From assembly GCA_021442155.1 (NCBI GenBank), contig CM038218.1, forward strand, positions 61,222,268-61,286,267: a stretch of DNA of 64,000 nt, in the 5' to 3' direction. The DNA is from Cymbidium sinense. Lineage: Eukaryota; Streptophyta; Magnoliopsida; Asparagales; Orchidaceae. A program made the position numbers and the translations under genes. This document shows, piece by piece, positions 10,345 through 23,565 of the stretch. The notes under the pieces were generated by a model. It saw only the letters and a list, made by a program, of their open reading frames with translations. It ran no database searches and was not told where the DNA came from. Position 1 is the stretch's first letter. The number at the start of each line of letters is the position of its first letter.

Positions 10345-13122
10345 TAAGATGATCATAGTTATTTGTATTTGACTTAACATAACTCTGTGTCAAGCAATGT
10401 ATTGCTATGCCTTCTTTGGCATGAATTGATAACATGTGCAAATATATGTATATATAATGCCTTTGTGGTGTTTATTTTTGATCTTTGTATATGGGAGATA
10501 CCACTCAGATTTGATGGTGTACTTATTGAGGTGATTGGGTACAACATTAAGGAATAGTGTACTATTTCGAAAGATAGAAATCACCACCCTATAATAGACC
10601 TAATCACCTAATAAGAACTCTTAAGACATGATGGGTCTTCGAATATACCAGAGATTTTTTTCCTACTTTACATGGATGAATAAAGTAGGGTTTATATTAA
10701 ATCAAGTTCTAAAGTTTCTATGAGGGCAAGCCCCCATGGTTAGTTACATCCTAAGGAAGATGAATTCCTTAGAAATACTCTTGATTAAAGTAGACAATTA
10801 TTATCTCTAAAGATTTCAAAGATAAGACTATCAATAAATTGGCGATATTGGAAAATCAAATGAGATAGATCAAAAAGAGATACTTATTTTTGAAGCCAAA
10901 GGGATAAGTAGGGAATGCTCATGATACTAGGAAAACCTAATGAGCATTTTAATCTACCATATAGTTGGGATTTATATATTTGAAATTGAGGAGGTTTATT
11001 TATTTGAGTTAAAATTTTATTAGAAAGCTAGGACTTATAATCCATAATACAAGATTATGAAAATGCCTAAGAGGTGAGGATTTATGCTTATAGCTCAAAG
11101 AAAATAACCACCTTAGATCCTAAATCTAAGGAGCTTTAGCAAGGGCTAAAGCACGTCCTAAATCTAAGCTAAGATGGGTATACGGTTTACCTCCACAAGA
11201 GAGAGAGTAAATCACCCGACTACTGGACTTATAATCGCGTGGAGTGACAGCCAGCTAACTCTTCCTACGCTTTAAAACCATGTGATCAAGTCATATGATT
11301 TTGTAAGATGGTTGGGTTGTTATTATTTAGAAAGAGACTAAAGTCCTTAAACCCACTTCCTAAGAGATTAGAGCATGAGTGGTATGATCAATGAGTTAGT
11401 CTAATGCAAATATTTTTCAATTTTTATTTGATTTTGGAATCATCATTTTGACAAAGGCCATAGGATTTTCATATGTATAAATGCATGATCAAATGAAATT
11501 ATTGACTAAATCAAAGAGAAAGAGGTATTTTTCACCATAGAGGAGACCCTCAAAGGTCAAGTCTTCCCTTATCGTGCAAGGATGGAAACCTCTCTTAGAA
11601 AAAATGAAACAATATGGATGCATGATATTAAGCATATAACATTCAGCTAAAGGGTTGCTAAATCTTTTATTATCTTTATTTAATGCCTAGGCTTTATGTG
11701 AGGTTATGAGTTGTAGTTGGGGTAGAAAGTTTATTTTTTTCTAAGAGCCTAATCGGATCCAGGCCACACATTAAATCACCATGTAAGTAAAAAACTAAGA
11801 AGAGACATGTTATTTCTATTACGCAATTATAAATAAAATATCAAATAATTTAAAAATCCAATGTAAAAGAATAACAGGCCAGTGCGGTCGGGTACCACTG
11901 CACAACCCGAAAAGAGAAATGGGTTACCGAGCTCTACCCTTATACAACTCGATATATGAAAGAATAACTACAAATTATACAAATAAATAAATGCTATGTG
12001 GGTCTTCATTCTTCATTCGTCATGTCTCCTCTTCTTTCCTCCTTTGACTTGATTTGGACGTCTTTGCTTCACGGGGGCCACCCAGGACAAAGCCTTTTAG
12101 CCACCGCTCATCCTAATCCCCCATAACACTAATCCTAATTCTTAATACAAAATTATATTAAAAATAAGAAAAGTAAATCTAACTACACCTGCAAAATAAG
12201 TGTTAGCTAAACACGTCATACTACTCAAGTAGTTATATGAATAATTTGGACATAGCACCCTGCACATGGGTAACCAAGTCCACCTATCCTAACTTAAATT
12301 ATGCTTAGGGGTTAAGCAACCTACAAAAGAGAGCATTTATATTTATTTTAAGCACCCATTAAACACAATCTCCTGCAAAAAAATATGATTAGGCTAATCA
12401 GAGTCTAACATCCAGTTTATGAAGCATACACCTAACATTCAGTCTAAAATAATACATCATAAAATAAGACATTCATCACACCATGCACCACCCTAACATA
12501 AAGCTAGAAGTGGTGACTTAATTCTAAAATGTGTGTATTAAGGCTTGTGTGGTATGTCTTAACTAGACTTTGTTATAATTTTTTAAGTATGAAAGGATTT
12601 AATTATAAAGGATGGTTTCACTTTACGTGACTTAATTAATTTGCAAGTTTTACTTAATATTTTCTTTTATTTTACTTAGTTTACACTTAACAACTAAGTG
12701 TTATAAAGAAAAGAAAAGAGAGGATTACTCTCTTTTATCCCTACCTGAAGCCACATCTAAAGCATATTAATTAATCAATTCTCTTTAATGAATGACTTAT
12801 TACATATTTTAATTAATCCTAGATTTAGGTTCACTTTAAATAATCTCATTCAATAAGAAAGATATCTTAAGATTAATTGGAATTAATTACTATCAACTAA
12901 CACATGTTTATTCATTTCTTCCCATCATATGTAGCATATATATGACTAAGTCCTAAACATATCTATCCATGCAATATGTGTTGGCACACTTAAATGATGA
13001 ATATGAACATGTACATTTAAAGCTTATATTTTCCTTTTGATTGAATTATTTTTATCATATTGCTTTAAAGTTCTATCTAGATTCTTATGCAAAAATACAT
13101 AGGAATGAAGTTAAACAAGTAC

Positions 13123-13736
13123 GTGCCATTGTTAACCAGGGAAGTGAGGTAATCAAATGACCTCCTTAGGGCTAGCTAAAATCTCGTATTTCCGGGATGT
13201 CCAGACTAAATATCTTTTGCATTCAAACACATGTAAGTTTGCATACATGAATGTAAGAAAGAGAGCTTTTGAACTTTTGATTAATTAATTCTATCACTTA
13301 AACAATTACAAATGCATGTGTTTTGGTAAAATAAAGAGAAGGGTTTTGACTCCATAATCAAGTACACACATATTTGTATGAGAGACATGAGCTAGTAAAT
13401 GCCATTGTTAACTAGAAAAGTGAGATAATCAAATGATCTCCTTGGGGCTACTTAAAGCCTCATATTCCCGGGGTATCCAGATCAACTATTTGCTTTTCTC
13501 AAATACATATGAATGTACACACAAATAAAGGAGAGCAAATCATGCAAAGGTTGTATTTAATTTGATTGAAAAGATTTATGTATATAGAGTAAAGTCTTAT
13601 TTAAATTCTAATACTGAAATATGTAAGAATAAAATCAAATGGAGTACATGTCATTGTTAACCAGGGAAGTGATGTAATCAAATGACCTCCTTAGGGCTAG
13701 CTAAAGCCTCGTATTCCCAGGATGTCCAGACTAAAT
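13123..13736 (+). repeat. Three-fold internal repeat specific to copy A
   Basis: A block starting '(g)ccattgttaaccaggga' and ending 'gatgtccagactaaat' occurs at 13123-13211, 13400-13487 and 13648-13736. The spacings are 277 and 248 bp. Copies C, D and E each hold the equivalent once (near 27690, 39785 and 56890, reversed), so A carries a local amplification. Confidence 0.8.
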
Positions 13737-15313
13737 GCTCATTAACATTCTTACTTACATAAATCAATATATGAATGAAAGAAAAGAACTTTACTTCATA
13801 TACTTAAGCTATAATTATTTGCATTCCCTATGTATTTAAAACTAGCATTTATAACATATGTAATCACTTGTTTATAAGATTTGGAAAATAGATTTGGGTT
13901 TCATAGTGCTAATAGCCACACATATATTAATTTAAATCAATACATGCAAGCTTGACATAAAGGAAACCATTTATGTTTAATTAATTTTACAGAAATGAAT
14001 GCATGAATCAAGTGGCATATAACTTTTTTATATGATTAGAAAGAAATAAAGAGACACAAGCATGTAATTTCATCAATCCAACTAATTTCTAAGGACATTC
14101 ATATTAAATAAGCTTATTTAAAATAAACCAAAGTTTATTAATTTCACTTTTAATTTTATTTTTAATTTGATTTAAGAGATGTGAGAAAGATTTGCTAATC
14201 CTAGTCCCATTCCCCATATGTGTAAGTTAATTTGATTTAAGGGAAAGCAATTAGATTGATTTTATGGATTGATTAAGTTAAGCATGGGTTAAATTAATTA
14301 ATTAAACCCTTACCTATGTTATCTTAAGGTAATTGAATAAATAATTATGAACTAATGTAATATGCAAATAAATTGAAAATTAAATAGCAATGCTCCTATA
14401 AAATAAAAGGGGCCTAATGCAATTAGCTCATAATCATTTATTAATTAAGCTTAAGGAACTATTTTAATTGCTTTCATAATTTTCTCACACATGTGAGCTA
14501 ATCATAATTTCATTAAACCTCTTTAGGTTCTTGAACACCTAAAGCTCTACCCAAGATAAATTAAGGAAAATCAGATTTAATTAGATTTTAGTTCGATTAA
14601 TTAAATCATTAATCCATCAATTTATCTCTCTTTAATAAATTATCAAAGTTAAAAATTATCTTTTGAAATGAGAGGGGCTTGAGGGAAAAGGTAGGGAAAG
14701 AGGTCCCAACCTAATTCCATAAGCCATCCACTTGATCAAGCATGATTTTATGTGATTTGAATTTTAACTTAGCTAATTAAGTTATTAAGTAGTCAATTAA
14801 TCATTAATTAGCACTTTGGTTGAAGAGAGAGGGAAAATTAGGAAAAAGGATTAGGAGGGAGGCTCCAATCTACTTCCCTAAGTTTTCTTATTGTTCAACA
14901 GTAATTAGAGAGTCCAAATAATTAATTAATTATTTTTATATGCTTAATTACTCCTTAATAAAGTTAAGAAGGTAATTAGGGCTTAATTAATCAATCCTCC
15001 TAATTTAACAAGTAATAAATCCCTAGAAAATTAGAGGAGGCAGAGGTCATCCTCTCAATAATTCTCAAAAATTTTGGGATCAATCACTTAAGAGATTAGA
15101 GAATAATTAAGCTAATTAAGTTTTTAATTAAACCCTAATTAAGCTCTATTTACTATTCAAAACTAATTAAAAATATTTTTATTAAATTCTCCTCTAAAAT
15201 ACTTTTAAAATGAGCCATTATTTGTATTTTTTGGATTTTCTATAATTAGTTATGAATTATGGAATTCAACCTTAAAATTCATTAATTAATCTTAATTAAA
15301 CCTAATCCCACCA

Positions 15314-15395
15314 TACGTGGCAGCGACATGTACGCTTTCCGCATTATGCTGCAGATTGGTTATTTAAGTTGTCACGTCGTAGCCGTCGGTGAGGC
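15314..15395 (+). promoter_or_regulatory. Putative LTR promoter of copy A
   Basis: TACGTGGCAG (an ACGT-core, G-box-like site, 15314) is followed by ATTGG (15355-15359) and TATTTAAG (15361-15368), then GTTGTCACGTCGTAG. The block is conserved in B (GATTGGCTATTAAAG, 31191-31205) and in E reversed (about 55195-55230), while the flanks diverge. It opens a GC-richer segment running to about 16400. If it works, transcription would start near 15395, giving a U3 of about 4.9 kb. The role is inference from motif and conservation. Confidence 0.4.
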
Positions 15396-16122
15396 CGTGC
15401 ATTGATCCCCATCGATCTTGGATTGGATGGCGTGGATCAAACCTGTAGCGTAAAAGGAGAAATGAGGGATATCTAGTGAGATTTGATCAGAGCCGTCCGT
15501 TCAAATCATGTGGAACGGATGACCCGTGATCCTCTTCGGCGAGCGATGAATGATAGAGGTCGTCTTCCATGGATTGCTCGATCTGAGCTCACCCGAGCTT
15601 GGATCCACTCCAAACTCAACCCACACCTTCGCGTGAAGGATCCACAAGGATCCAACGGCTATGATGCGCTCAAATGAAAATTTTCTTCACAAAGGACCAA
15701 CCCAAATTACCTCACCGGAGCTCAAGATTGGTGGTGGGATCGACAGAGGTAGCTTCGTCTAATAAAGATAAGGCCCTGTTGAGAAGCAATTAAGTAAATT
15801 TCACTTAGTTCACTTGGTTGGCCAAAAATGGAGGTTTGGAGCTTCGATCTTGATCGAACTCCTTGTTCAGGTGGGTTGGAAGCTTGGGAAATTAGTTGGG
15901 TTGCCTCAATGAGGTGTGGAGATGGTGTGGAAATGAGAAATTAAAGTTTGGTGGAAAATTGAGAGAGTTTGGATTGAAGGTAGCCTCCCCTATTTTTATT
16001 CCGCATGGGGAGAGGGAATGCCGAATGTGGGAAGCTTGGAATTGCTCTAGAACTCACAAGAAAGCTCAGCTTGGTGCTAGGAAGCTTACTCGAAGTGAAT
16101 TTATCATATTCCCATTCAATTT

Positions 16123-16138
16123 GGGGAAGTATACCCCC
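16123..16138 (+). promoter_or_regulatory. Conserved G/C-tract palindrome (copy A)
   Basis: GGGGAAGTATACCCCC is the copy A version of a palindrome found in all five copies: B 31951-31975, C 25226-25244, D 38016-38032, E 54434-54452. The A version has a slightly degraded stem. The function is unknown. Confidence 0.6.
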
Positions 16139-16559
16139 TTGATGTGCTGAGTTGGACAAACGGGATGGCCTCCCATTTTTCAGTTGGCCAACCAAAGAGC
16201 ATCGGAGGTGTCTCAATTGAGTCTACGTGGCTCGATTGGGTTGGAGTAAGTCATGGGAGGTGGCTCAAGGCTTGATCTTGGCTGATTTGGTTTCCTTGAT
16301 CCCTTGGGTGCTCGAGTTCATGGGAGGTGAGTTGGCTCACCTCCCTTTGGTCCATGGCTGACCTAGCATGGGTCAGGTGGCCTAGGTGGGTTAAGTGCAC
16401 CCTCATTTGGAAGTTGGATGGCTGCTAAGGTGATAGAAGAGTGGACTTTGCCATTTATGGATGGAATCCTAAGTGAAAATGGCTTAACCAATGGATTATG
16501 GATTGGATGGGGCTCACTTAGCTTTTAGATTGACTTTGAGCTGCCCTAGGTTCAGTTTG

Positions 16560-17440
16560 AGTCAGGTTTGGTCAGCCATCAAAGTCCCATGGGTTGGTTT
16601 AATGGGTTTTGGCTTCATTCGGTCAAATGGATTCATATGGGTTTATGTTCGGTTGGGTTGACCAATTGGTCAAATTGATTCAAATCAAGGCTTTGATTGG
16701 GTTCAAATGATCATTTAAAGAATTTTGGTTCAAGTGGTTTCAATCAATTTGGCCTAGGTTTGACTTTGGCTCACTTGGATTCAAATAGGTCAAATGAGCT
16801 GAGTTGACCAATTTGACTAATTTGACCAAATTGGGTTGGGTTAGGTGTTGGTTCATGTTCAATTGGTCAATTGAAAATGATTGTAGGCTTTGATTTGAAT
16901 CAATTTGGATTTAATTTGGATTTTGGCCAATTTAACCCTTTAGGTCAATTTGGGCTAGGTTGGGTCAAGTTGACTAATTGGTCAAATTGGGCTCAATCAT
17001 GATTTTGGTCAAGTTCAATAATCAATTTGGAATGAAATTGAGCCATTAGTTGCAATCAATTTGGGTTAGATCATGATTTGCCCCATTTTAACCTTTTAGG
17101 CTAATTTGGGTTAACTTGGGTAAAATGGCCAATTGGACTTGATTTGACTCAATTGAGGGTTTAGTCATATTCAATCACTGATCATGAGTTAGTTTGATCA
17201 ATGGTTTGAATTTGGTGTATGGTGGGTTTTGACTAGTTTATGTGTCATTTAGGCTAAAGGTTGACTTAGTCAAAGGACCAAGTTGACTTGATTTGACCCA
17301 ATTCAAGGTGGTTGATCATCCTTGGGTGATTGTTGATCATGATATGGGGCCTGGATGGGCTTGGTCTAATCCAATTTGAGTTGAATTAGAACTTGGCTCA
17401 AAAAGGTCCTTTAGGCCACTTTGGGTCAAGTGGACCTAAA
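16560..17440 (+). promoter_or_regulatory. W-box-dense region (copy A)
   Basis: TTGACC/TTGACT and their complements GGTCAA/AGTCAA recur every few tens of bases in T/G-rich DNA. They include the perfect 16-bp palindrome TTGACCAATTGGTCAA at 16658-16673. TTGAC(C/T) is the W-box, the site bound by plant WRKY transcription factors. The same palindrome, perfect or with one change, is found at the equivalent place in the other four copies. A regulatory role is inference; low sequence complexity alone would also raise the motif density. Confidence 0.5.
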
Positions 17441-17639
17441 TGGGTCAATTGGTTTGGTTTTGGCTTGATTCAAGTTTAGTTGAACTTATATATGAGCTTA
17501 AAATTGAAATATAAATCTAACTTCAATCAATTTGGAGTTTAATGAATTTTGACTCATTTGAAGTTTTTAAGCTAAAAGGGCTAACTTAGGCTTGACTTGA
17601 GTTTGGTTTGATAATTGTAGGTTTTATTTATATTTGGCT

Positions 17640-18180
17640 AGATGATTTAAGGAATGATTGATTTAAAAGAAAATCCCTTGGTTTTGGCTTGATTTAGATA
17701 TAATTTGGCCAAGTCCAAGGAGATGGCTTAAAAAGCTTAAATTAAGTTTTTGTTTGATTTTGGACTTGGTTTTGGTCATGTGAATTTATATTTCATTTAT
17801 ATTTGAGAATATAAATAAAGATATAAATGATTCATGAGAAAATCACTTGAGTTTGGAGTGATTTGGAAGCAAATTTGACCAAGCTTAAGATGTAGGTCAA
17901 AAGCACTATGGAGGAAACCAATTTAGTTTGATATATTTTTTTATCATTGGAGGGTGGGTTTGATTTATATTTATGAATATAAATGAAGGAATAATTGATT
18001 TATAAAGAAACCAATTGATTTTGGGTTGATTTATATTAGATTTGGCTAAGTTCATGGAGGTAGGTCCATATGGCTTAAGAAGGGATTTGATTAGATTTGG
18101 ATTTAGTTTGATTTAGTTTTGGCTATTTGAGTTTATATCTCATTTATATTTGTGAATATAAGTGAAGACATAAATGATTC
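17640..18180 (+). repeat. 175-bp tandem repeats with internal hairpin (copy A)
   Basis: Three clear units carry an inverted repeat of the form TTCATTTATATT-TGTG-AATATAAATGAA, at 17791-17820, 17961-17990 and 18138-18168. A degenerate fourth lies near 17620. Each is followed by 'gatttgg...ttggccaagt'-like DNA. The period is about 175 bp. Unit number varies between copies (C five, E four, B three, D two). Confidence 0.8.
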
Positions 18181-18759
18181 ATGAATAGATCAATCAAATT
18201 TGGATTGAATTAGGTGGAGGTTTGGCTAGGTTTATGGAATTCAACCATAAGGCTTTAAGGGAGATTTTGACTTTGGATTTGATTTTGGGTTCTAATCATT
18301 TGGTTTGGAATTTGGATTTAGATTTGGCATATGATTGAGAGATTGAATTGATCTTGGACAGAGTCAATTGGATTTGGATTGATTTGAATTTGGTTAAGGC
18401 TAAGTCCATAAGATGAAATTAAAGGGCTTAGGAAGAATTTTGATTTTGGATTTGATTGTGGGTTTCAATCATTTGGTTTGGAATTTAGATTTAGATTTGG
18501 TATTCGAGTTAAATTTGAGATTTGGTTTGAGAAGGCAAGCATAGGTTGGGTTTAGGCCATGGGAAGGTCAAGTCTCCCTAAATCCCTAAGGCACAACCTA
18601 ATCCCTATGGCTAACCCTTCTAGGTCTCTAGGCTTATGTTAAGTGTTCACCTAATCACTATGAGTGTCTTAGGACTAAGGAGCTCTTAGTGTCTGCAAGA
18701 GTCCTAGATTTATGATGAGGAAGTTGAGAACTCACTCCAAAAGTGAGGTCAATAGCCTT

Positions 18760-19504
18760 TTAGGAAGCTATTCCATATACAATGATAATAAGATATATTT
18801 ATTATTGTGAACATAATTATTGCAAAATAATGTTACAACCTATTATTACATCTCACAATTAAGCAATTACAAAAATTATAAATAAACTACACCCTAATCT
18901 TATGATTTGCAAAAATCTATCGACATAACATATAGTGTGTATTGTCATATAGTTATCTCCCATTCAAAAATACATTATTTCATTTAAAATTTTAAAGGCA
19001 TAGATTTTTATCACTATGGCTAGTTTCCATATCAGTGATTGATCAATTATATCTTTTATTATTTTTTTACAAGGAGGCTTTTTTTATAAGGAATATCAAA
19101 AACTCCATCAATCCTAAGATGATTAATGACATATAAGGTACATGTCCTAAGACATTATCTATAGTCCACCATGAGTTGAAATGACATATTATAATGTCCA
19201 AAGAAAAAAATGTAGTTTATAGATTATAAGAGGTTGGTGTCCTAAATTAGATAAGGCAATCCTTTATCAACCCTAAGATGTGCTAAGGTTCTCCTATTAC
19301 TATTTAATATATGTTAAAAGAGCCTAAAGAAAGAGTTAATTAAACCACAACACTATTTTTAAGGTTAGTCTAAGGATAAATGGTTGATATGGCATCAAAA
19401 TTCAATGGATTAAGTGACATTTAGTAAAATATGATTTAAGTTAATATGAAAAATTAAATAACATTTATTTTATTTAATTCAATTAGATTCATTAGCAGGG
19501 ATAC
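18760..19504. other. AT-rich spacer, no gene seen
   Basis: This DNA lies between copies A and B. It is AT-rich and unrelated to the LTR family, and has no motif or ORF worth naming. It is probably the original host or older repeat DNA into which both elements inserted. Confidence 0.6.
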
Positions 19505-22369
19505 TATGGTGTTTATTTTTGGTATGTCTATGGGGGACACCATACAGATCTAAGAGTGTACTTATTGAAGTAATCGGGTACGACATTGAGGTATGATGTA
19601 CTATCTCGAGAGATAGAGGTATCACCCTTCAATGGACATAATCACCTAATAAGGACTCCTATGGCATGATGGGTCTTCGAATATACCAGAGATTTTCCCC
19701 AACTTTATATAGATGAATAAAGTAGGGTTTATATTAAATCAGGTTCTAAAGTTTCTTATGGAGGCAAGCCCCCATATTTAATTACATCTAAAGAAGGTGA
19801 ATTCCTTAGGAATACTCTCAATTAAAGTAGACAATTATTATTTTCAAAGATTTCAAAGATAAGAATATCAATAAATTGGCCATATCGAAAAATCAAATGA
19901 GATAGATCAAAAAGAGAGGCTTATTATTGAAGCCAAAGGAGATGAGTAGGGAATTCTCATGATACTAGGAAAACCTAGTGAGCATTCCAATATACCCCAT
20001 TGTTGGGCTTTATATGTTTGAAATTGAGGAGATTTATTTATTTGAGTTGAAATTTTATTAGAAGGATAGAACTTATAATCCCACAATACAAGATTATGAA
20101 ATGCCTAAGAGGTGAGGATTTATACTCGTAGCCCGAAGGAAACAGCCACCTTGGATCCTAAATCTAGGGAAATTTAGCAAGGGCTAAAGCATGACCTAAA
20201 TCTAAGCAAAAATGGGCATAAGGTTTACCTCCACAAGAGAGGGTAAACCACACTTGACACTTTGCTTTGAGTGTTGTTGACTAACTCCTCCTACACTTTA
20301 AAACCATGTAAGCAAGTCATATTATTTTTCAAGATAATTGAGTTATTATTATTTAGAAAGAAACTACAGTCTTTAAACCCACTCCCTAAGAAACTAGAGC
20401 ATGAGTGGTATGAGCAATGATTTACTCTAATGCAAATCTTTTCAAATTTTATTTGTATTTTTGGACTCTTTATTTTGACAAAGGATATAGGATTTTTATA
20501 TGTCTAAATGCATGATGAAATGATGTTATGAGCTAAATCAAATAGAAAGAGGTGTTTTCCACCAAAGAGGAGACCCTCAAAGGTCAAGTCTTCCCCTATC
20601 TTGCAAGGATGGAAACCCTCTCTTAGCAAGAGTGAAGCAATATGAATACATGATGTTAAACATACAACATTCAGCTAAGAGGTTGCTAAATCTTTTAATT
20701 ATCTTTATTTAATGCCTAGGCTTTATGTGAGGTTATGAGTTATTTAGAAAATTTAATTATGAGTTATAGTTGGGGTAGAAAAATTAATTTTTTCCTAAGA
20801 GCCTAATCGGATCCAGACCACACATTAAATCATCATTCATAAAGAAACTAAAAAAAGACATGCTATTTCTATTGCATAATTTAAACATAACATCAAGCAT
20901 TTTATAAATCTAATGCAAATGAATAAGAAAGGTGTGGTGGTGCATGCAGAAAAAAGAGAAATGGGTAGCCGAGCTCTACCCTTATACAACCAGTATATGA
21001 AATAATAATTACAATTTATAAATGATAAATGTTATGGGGGTCTTCAAATCTTCAAGTCTTCATGTTCATTTGTTCATTCGACTTGATTTGCTCCTCTTCA
21101 AAGGCATCATAGGGCCTCCCAGGACAAAGCCTTCTAGTCAGTGCTCATTCTAATCCCCCTTAACACTAATCCTAATTCCTAATACAAAATTATAATAAAA
21201 AATAAGAAAAGTAAATCTAACTACAACTTCAAAATAAGTGTTAGTTAAACATACATACACCCCAAGCAGTTATATCATAATTTGGACTTAGCACCTTACA
21301 CATGAGTAACCGAGCCTATCTATCCTAATTTGGTTTATACTTGGGGCAATTTAAAACCTTGCGTCCCTATAATGTCCAGATTAGATATACCCACTACTCT
21401 AAAATACACACGAATGTACAAATAACTACAAAAATGAAAAATTTATGTAAAAGTTGTATTTGATTTAATTGGATCATTTCTACATGTGAGCTAAAGTTCT
21501 ATCTAGGTTCTAACATAGAGGTATATAGGAATGAATCCAAACAAATGTTATGTCATTTTCAAATGAACTATACACTTGTTAACATTCAAACTTTATATAA
21601 ATCTATGAAAGTTGAAGAAAGAGAACTCCATATCACATGTTCTAACCTTGCTTATGAATATTTATAATGATCATCACTCCACATATTATAATTGATTTAT
21701 ATGATTTTGAAAATAATTTTTTTAATTTAATAGTGATAATAGCCACACATATTTTAATTTTAATCAACACATGCAAGCTTAACATAAAGGAAATCATTTC
21801 ATTTAATTGATTTTTTTTAAAAAAAGATGTATGGATGACTACAAGTGACATACAATATTTAATATGATTGGAAAGAAATAAAGGAACACAAGCACATGAT
21901 TTTATTCAATCCAATCAATTCCTATGGGCAATCATACTAAATAAACTCATTTAAAATAAACTAAAGCTTCTTGATGTCATTTTCAATTTCATGTTTGATT
22001 TGATTTAAGAAATATGAGAAGAGGTTTGATAATCCTAATCCCATTCCCCATGTGTGAGTTAATTTGATTTAATGAAAAGTAATTAGATTAATTTATGGAT
22101 TAATTAGGTTAAGGTATGAATTAAATCAATTAATTAAACCCTTACTTATGTTACCTTAAGATAATTAACCAAATGATTATAAACCAATGTAATATGTAAA
22201 TGAATTGAAAAGTAAATAGCAATGACCCTATGAAATGAAAGGGCCTAATACAATTAGCTCACAATCATTGATTAATTAGGCTTAAGGAATTTATTTAATT
22301 ACTTTTATGGTTTTCTCACACATGTGAGCTAACCATAATTTCATTAAGCCTCTTTAGGCTATTGAACAT
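19505..22369 (+). mobile_element. Copy B, first part (probable 5' LTR)
   Basis: This part starts TATGGTGTTTATTTTTG, matching copy A's first bases with TG changed to TA. It runs parallel to A until copy C interrupts it at 22369; the sequence resumes at 30565. Relative to A it lacks about 1.15 kb (equivalent to A 12310-13460), including two of A's three internal repeat blocks. The conserved hairpin GGGTAGCCGAGCTCTACCC is at 20963-20981. The five bases before the start, GATAC, do not recur after B's end. B may therefore be the 5' LTR of a longer element rather than a solo LTR. Confidence 0.7.
20963..20981 (+). promoter_or_regulatory. Conserved GGGTAG...CTACCC hairpin (copy B)
   Basis: GGGTAGCCGAGCTCTACCC has 6-bp perfect arms. 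The same hairpin is at 29026-29044 (C), 41101-41119 (D) and 58204-58222 (E), and in degraded form at 11931-11949 (A). The function is unknown. Confidence 0.6.
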
Positions 22370-22799
22370 TGCTGGCCTCATTTTTAGGATGAGCTCTCAA
22401 CCCCTCCATCTTAGACATATGACTTCTCTTAGGCTTTAAGAGCTCTTAGTCTTAAGACACATCTAGTGATTAGGTGGATACTCAACCTAGCCCTAGAAGA
22501 CTTAGAAGAGTTAACCATAGGAGTAGGTCATGCCTTAGGGGTGTTAGGAAAATTGCCTACCCTTAGCTTAAATCATTCCTCACTTTCCTTCTTTCAAGTC
22601 AAACTCCATCTCAATTCTATTTGATTTTATCCAAACTCAAATCAACTATATGATCAAAATACATGATTGAAGTCCATGATTAAAACCCATGATCAAAATC
22701 CATCAAAAATTCTTTAGTTCAAATTTTGCCTTAGTCCTTAATCTTCTCTTAAGGACTTAACCCAAATCATAATATAAACCAAATCAAATCTTTGAGATT

Positions 22800-23565
22800 T
22801 TCTCATAATTCATTTATAGTCACATATATAAATGAAATATAAATTCAAATCAATCAAACTAAACTCAAAATTCCAAATCAATTCATAAAAGTTTTCTAAG
22901 TCCCTTAATTTTCCATTAATGGACTTAGCCTAAACCTTGATCAAATCAATTCAAACTCATGAGATGTTTTCAAAACTCATTTATATTCTCATTTATATTC
23001 ACATATATAAATGAAATATAAACATGAATCAATCAAATCAAATCCTCAAATTAAATTTCCAATTTAAAAATTTTCTAAGTCCCTTAATTTTCCATTAAAG
23101 GACTTATCCAAAACCTTAATAAAATTAACTCAAACTCATGGGATTTTCTCAAAACTCAATTTTATTCTCATTTATATTCACATATATAAATAAAATATAA
23201 ATATAAATCAATTAAATCAAACCCTCAAATTAAATTCCAAATCTAAAATCTTTCATAAGTCATTAATTCTCCATTAATGGACTTAGCATAAATCTTGATC
23301 AAACCATCTCAAAGTCATGGGATTTTCTCATAATTCTTTTATGTTCTCATTTATATTCACATATATAAATGAAATATTAATATAAATCAATCAAACCAAA
23401 TTTAAAAAAATTCAAACTCTAAACTCCAAAATTTTCCTAAGTCCCTTAAATTCTTCTTAATGGACTTAGCCCAAATCATGATTGAACCACTTCAAATCCT
23501 TGAAATTTTCTCATGATCCATTTATATTCTCATTTATATTCACATATATAAATGAAATATAAATT
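22800..23565 (-). repeat. 180-bp tandem hairpin repeats (copy C, five units)
   Basis: Five very regular units have hairpins near 22811, 22990, 23170, 23349 and 23530. Each contains 'catttatattcacatatata' followed by 'aatgaaatata' and a 'ctaagtcccttaat...ggacttagcc' block, itself an inverted repeat. This is the longest version of the array in the window. Confidence 0.85.

Larger units (their letters stand above)
10464..18754 (+). mobile_element. Copy A: giant solo LTR (8.3 kb)
   Basis: This copy begins TGTGGTGTTTATTTTTG and ends GAGGTCAATA (the last two bases are TA where CA is expected). It is flanked by the perfect 5-bp duplication GCCTT (10459-10463 and 18755-18759). The same sequence recurs as copies B (+), C, D and E (-). 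It has no coding capacity and no direct repeat of its own ends, so the whole 8.3 kb behaves as one LTR. In order it contains a pyrimidine-rich tract (about 12006-12050), a thrice-repeated block (13123-13736), a GC-richer promoter-like core (15300-16400), a W-box-rich region (16560-17440) and 175-bp hairpin repeats (17640-18180). Solo LTRs arise by recombination between the two LTRs of one element. An alternative is a non-autonomous retroelement without paired LTRs. The boundary and TSD are seen; the LTR identity is inferred. Confidence 0.75.

Noticed and set aside
15483..16216. ORFs of 64-91 codons in the GC-richer part of copy A
   Set aside because: The frames are not kept in copies B-E, so the stretch is more likely promoter or leader DNA of the LTR.
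16560..18540. tRNA-like 'ggttcaaat' words in the T/G-rich part of the LTRs
   Set aside because: They belong to low-complexity repeats, and no cloverleaf could be built around them.
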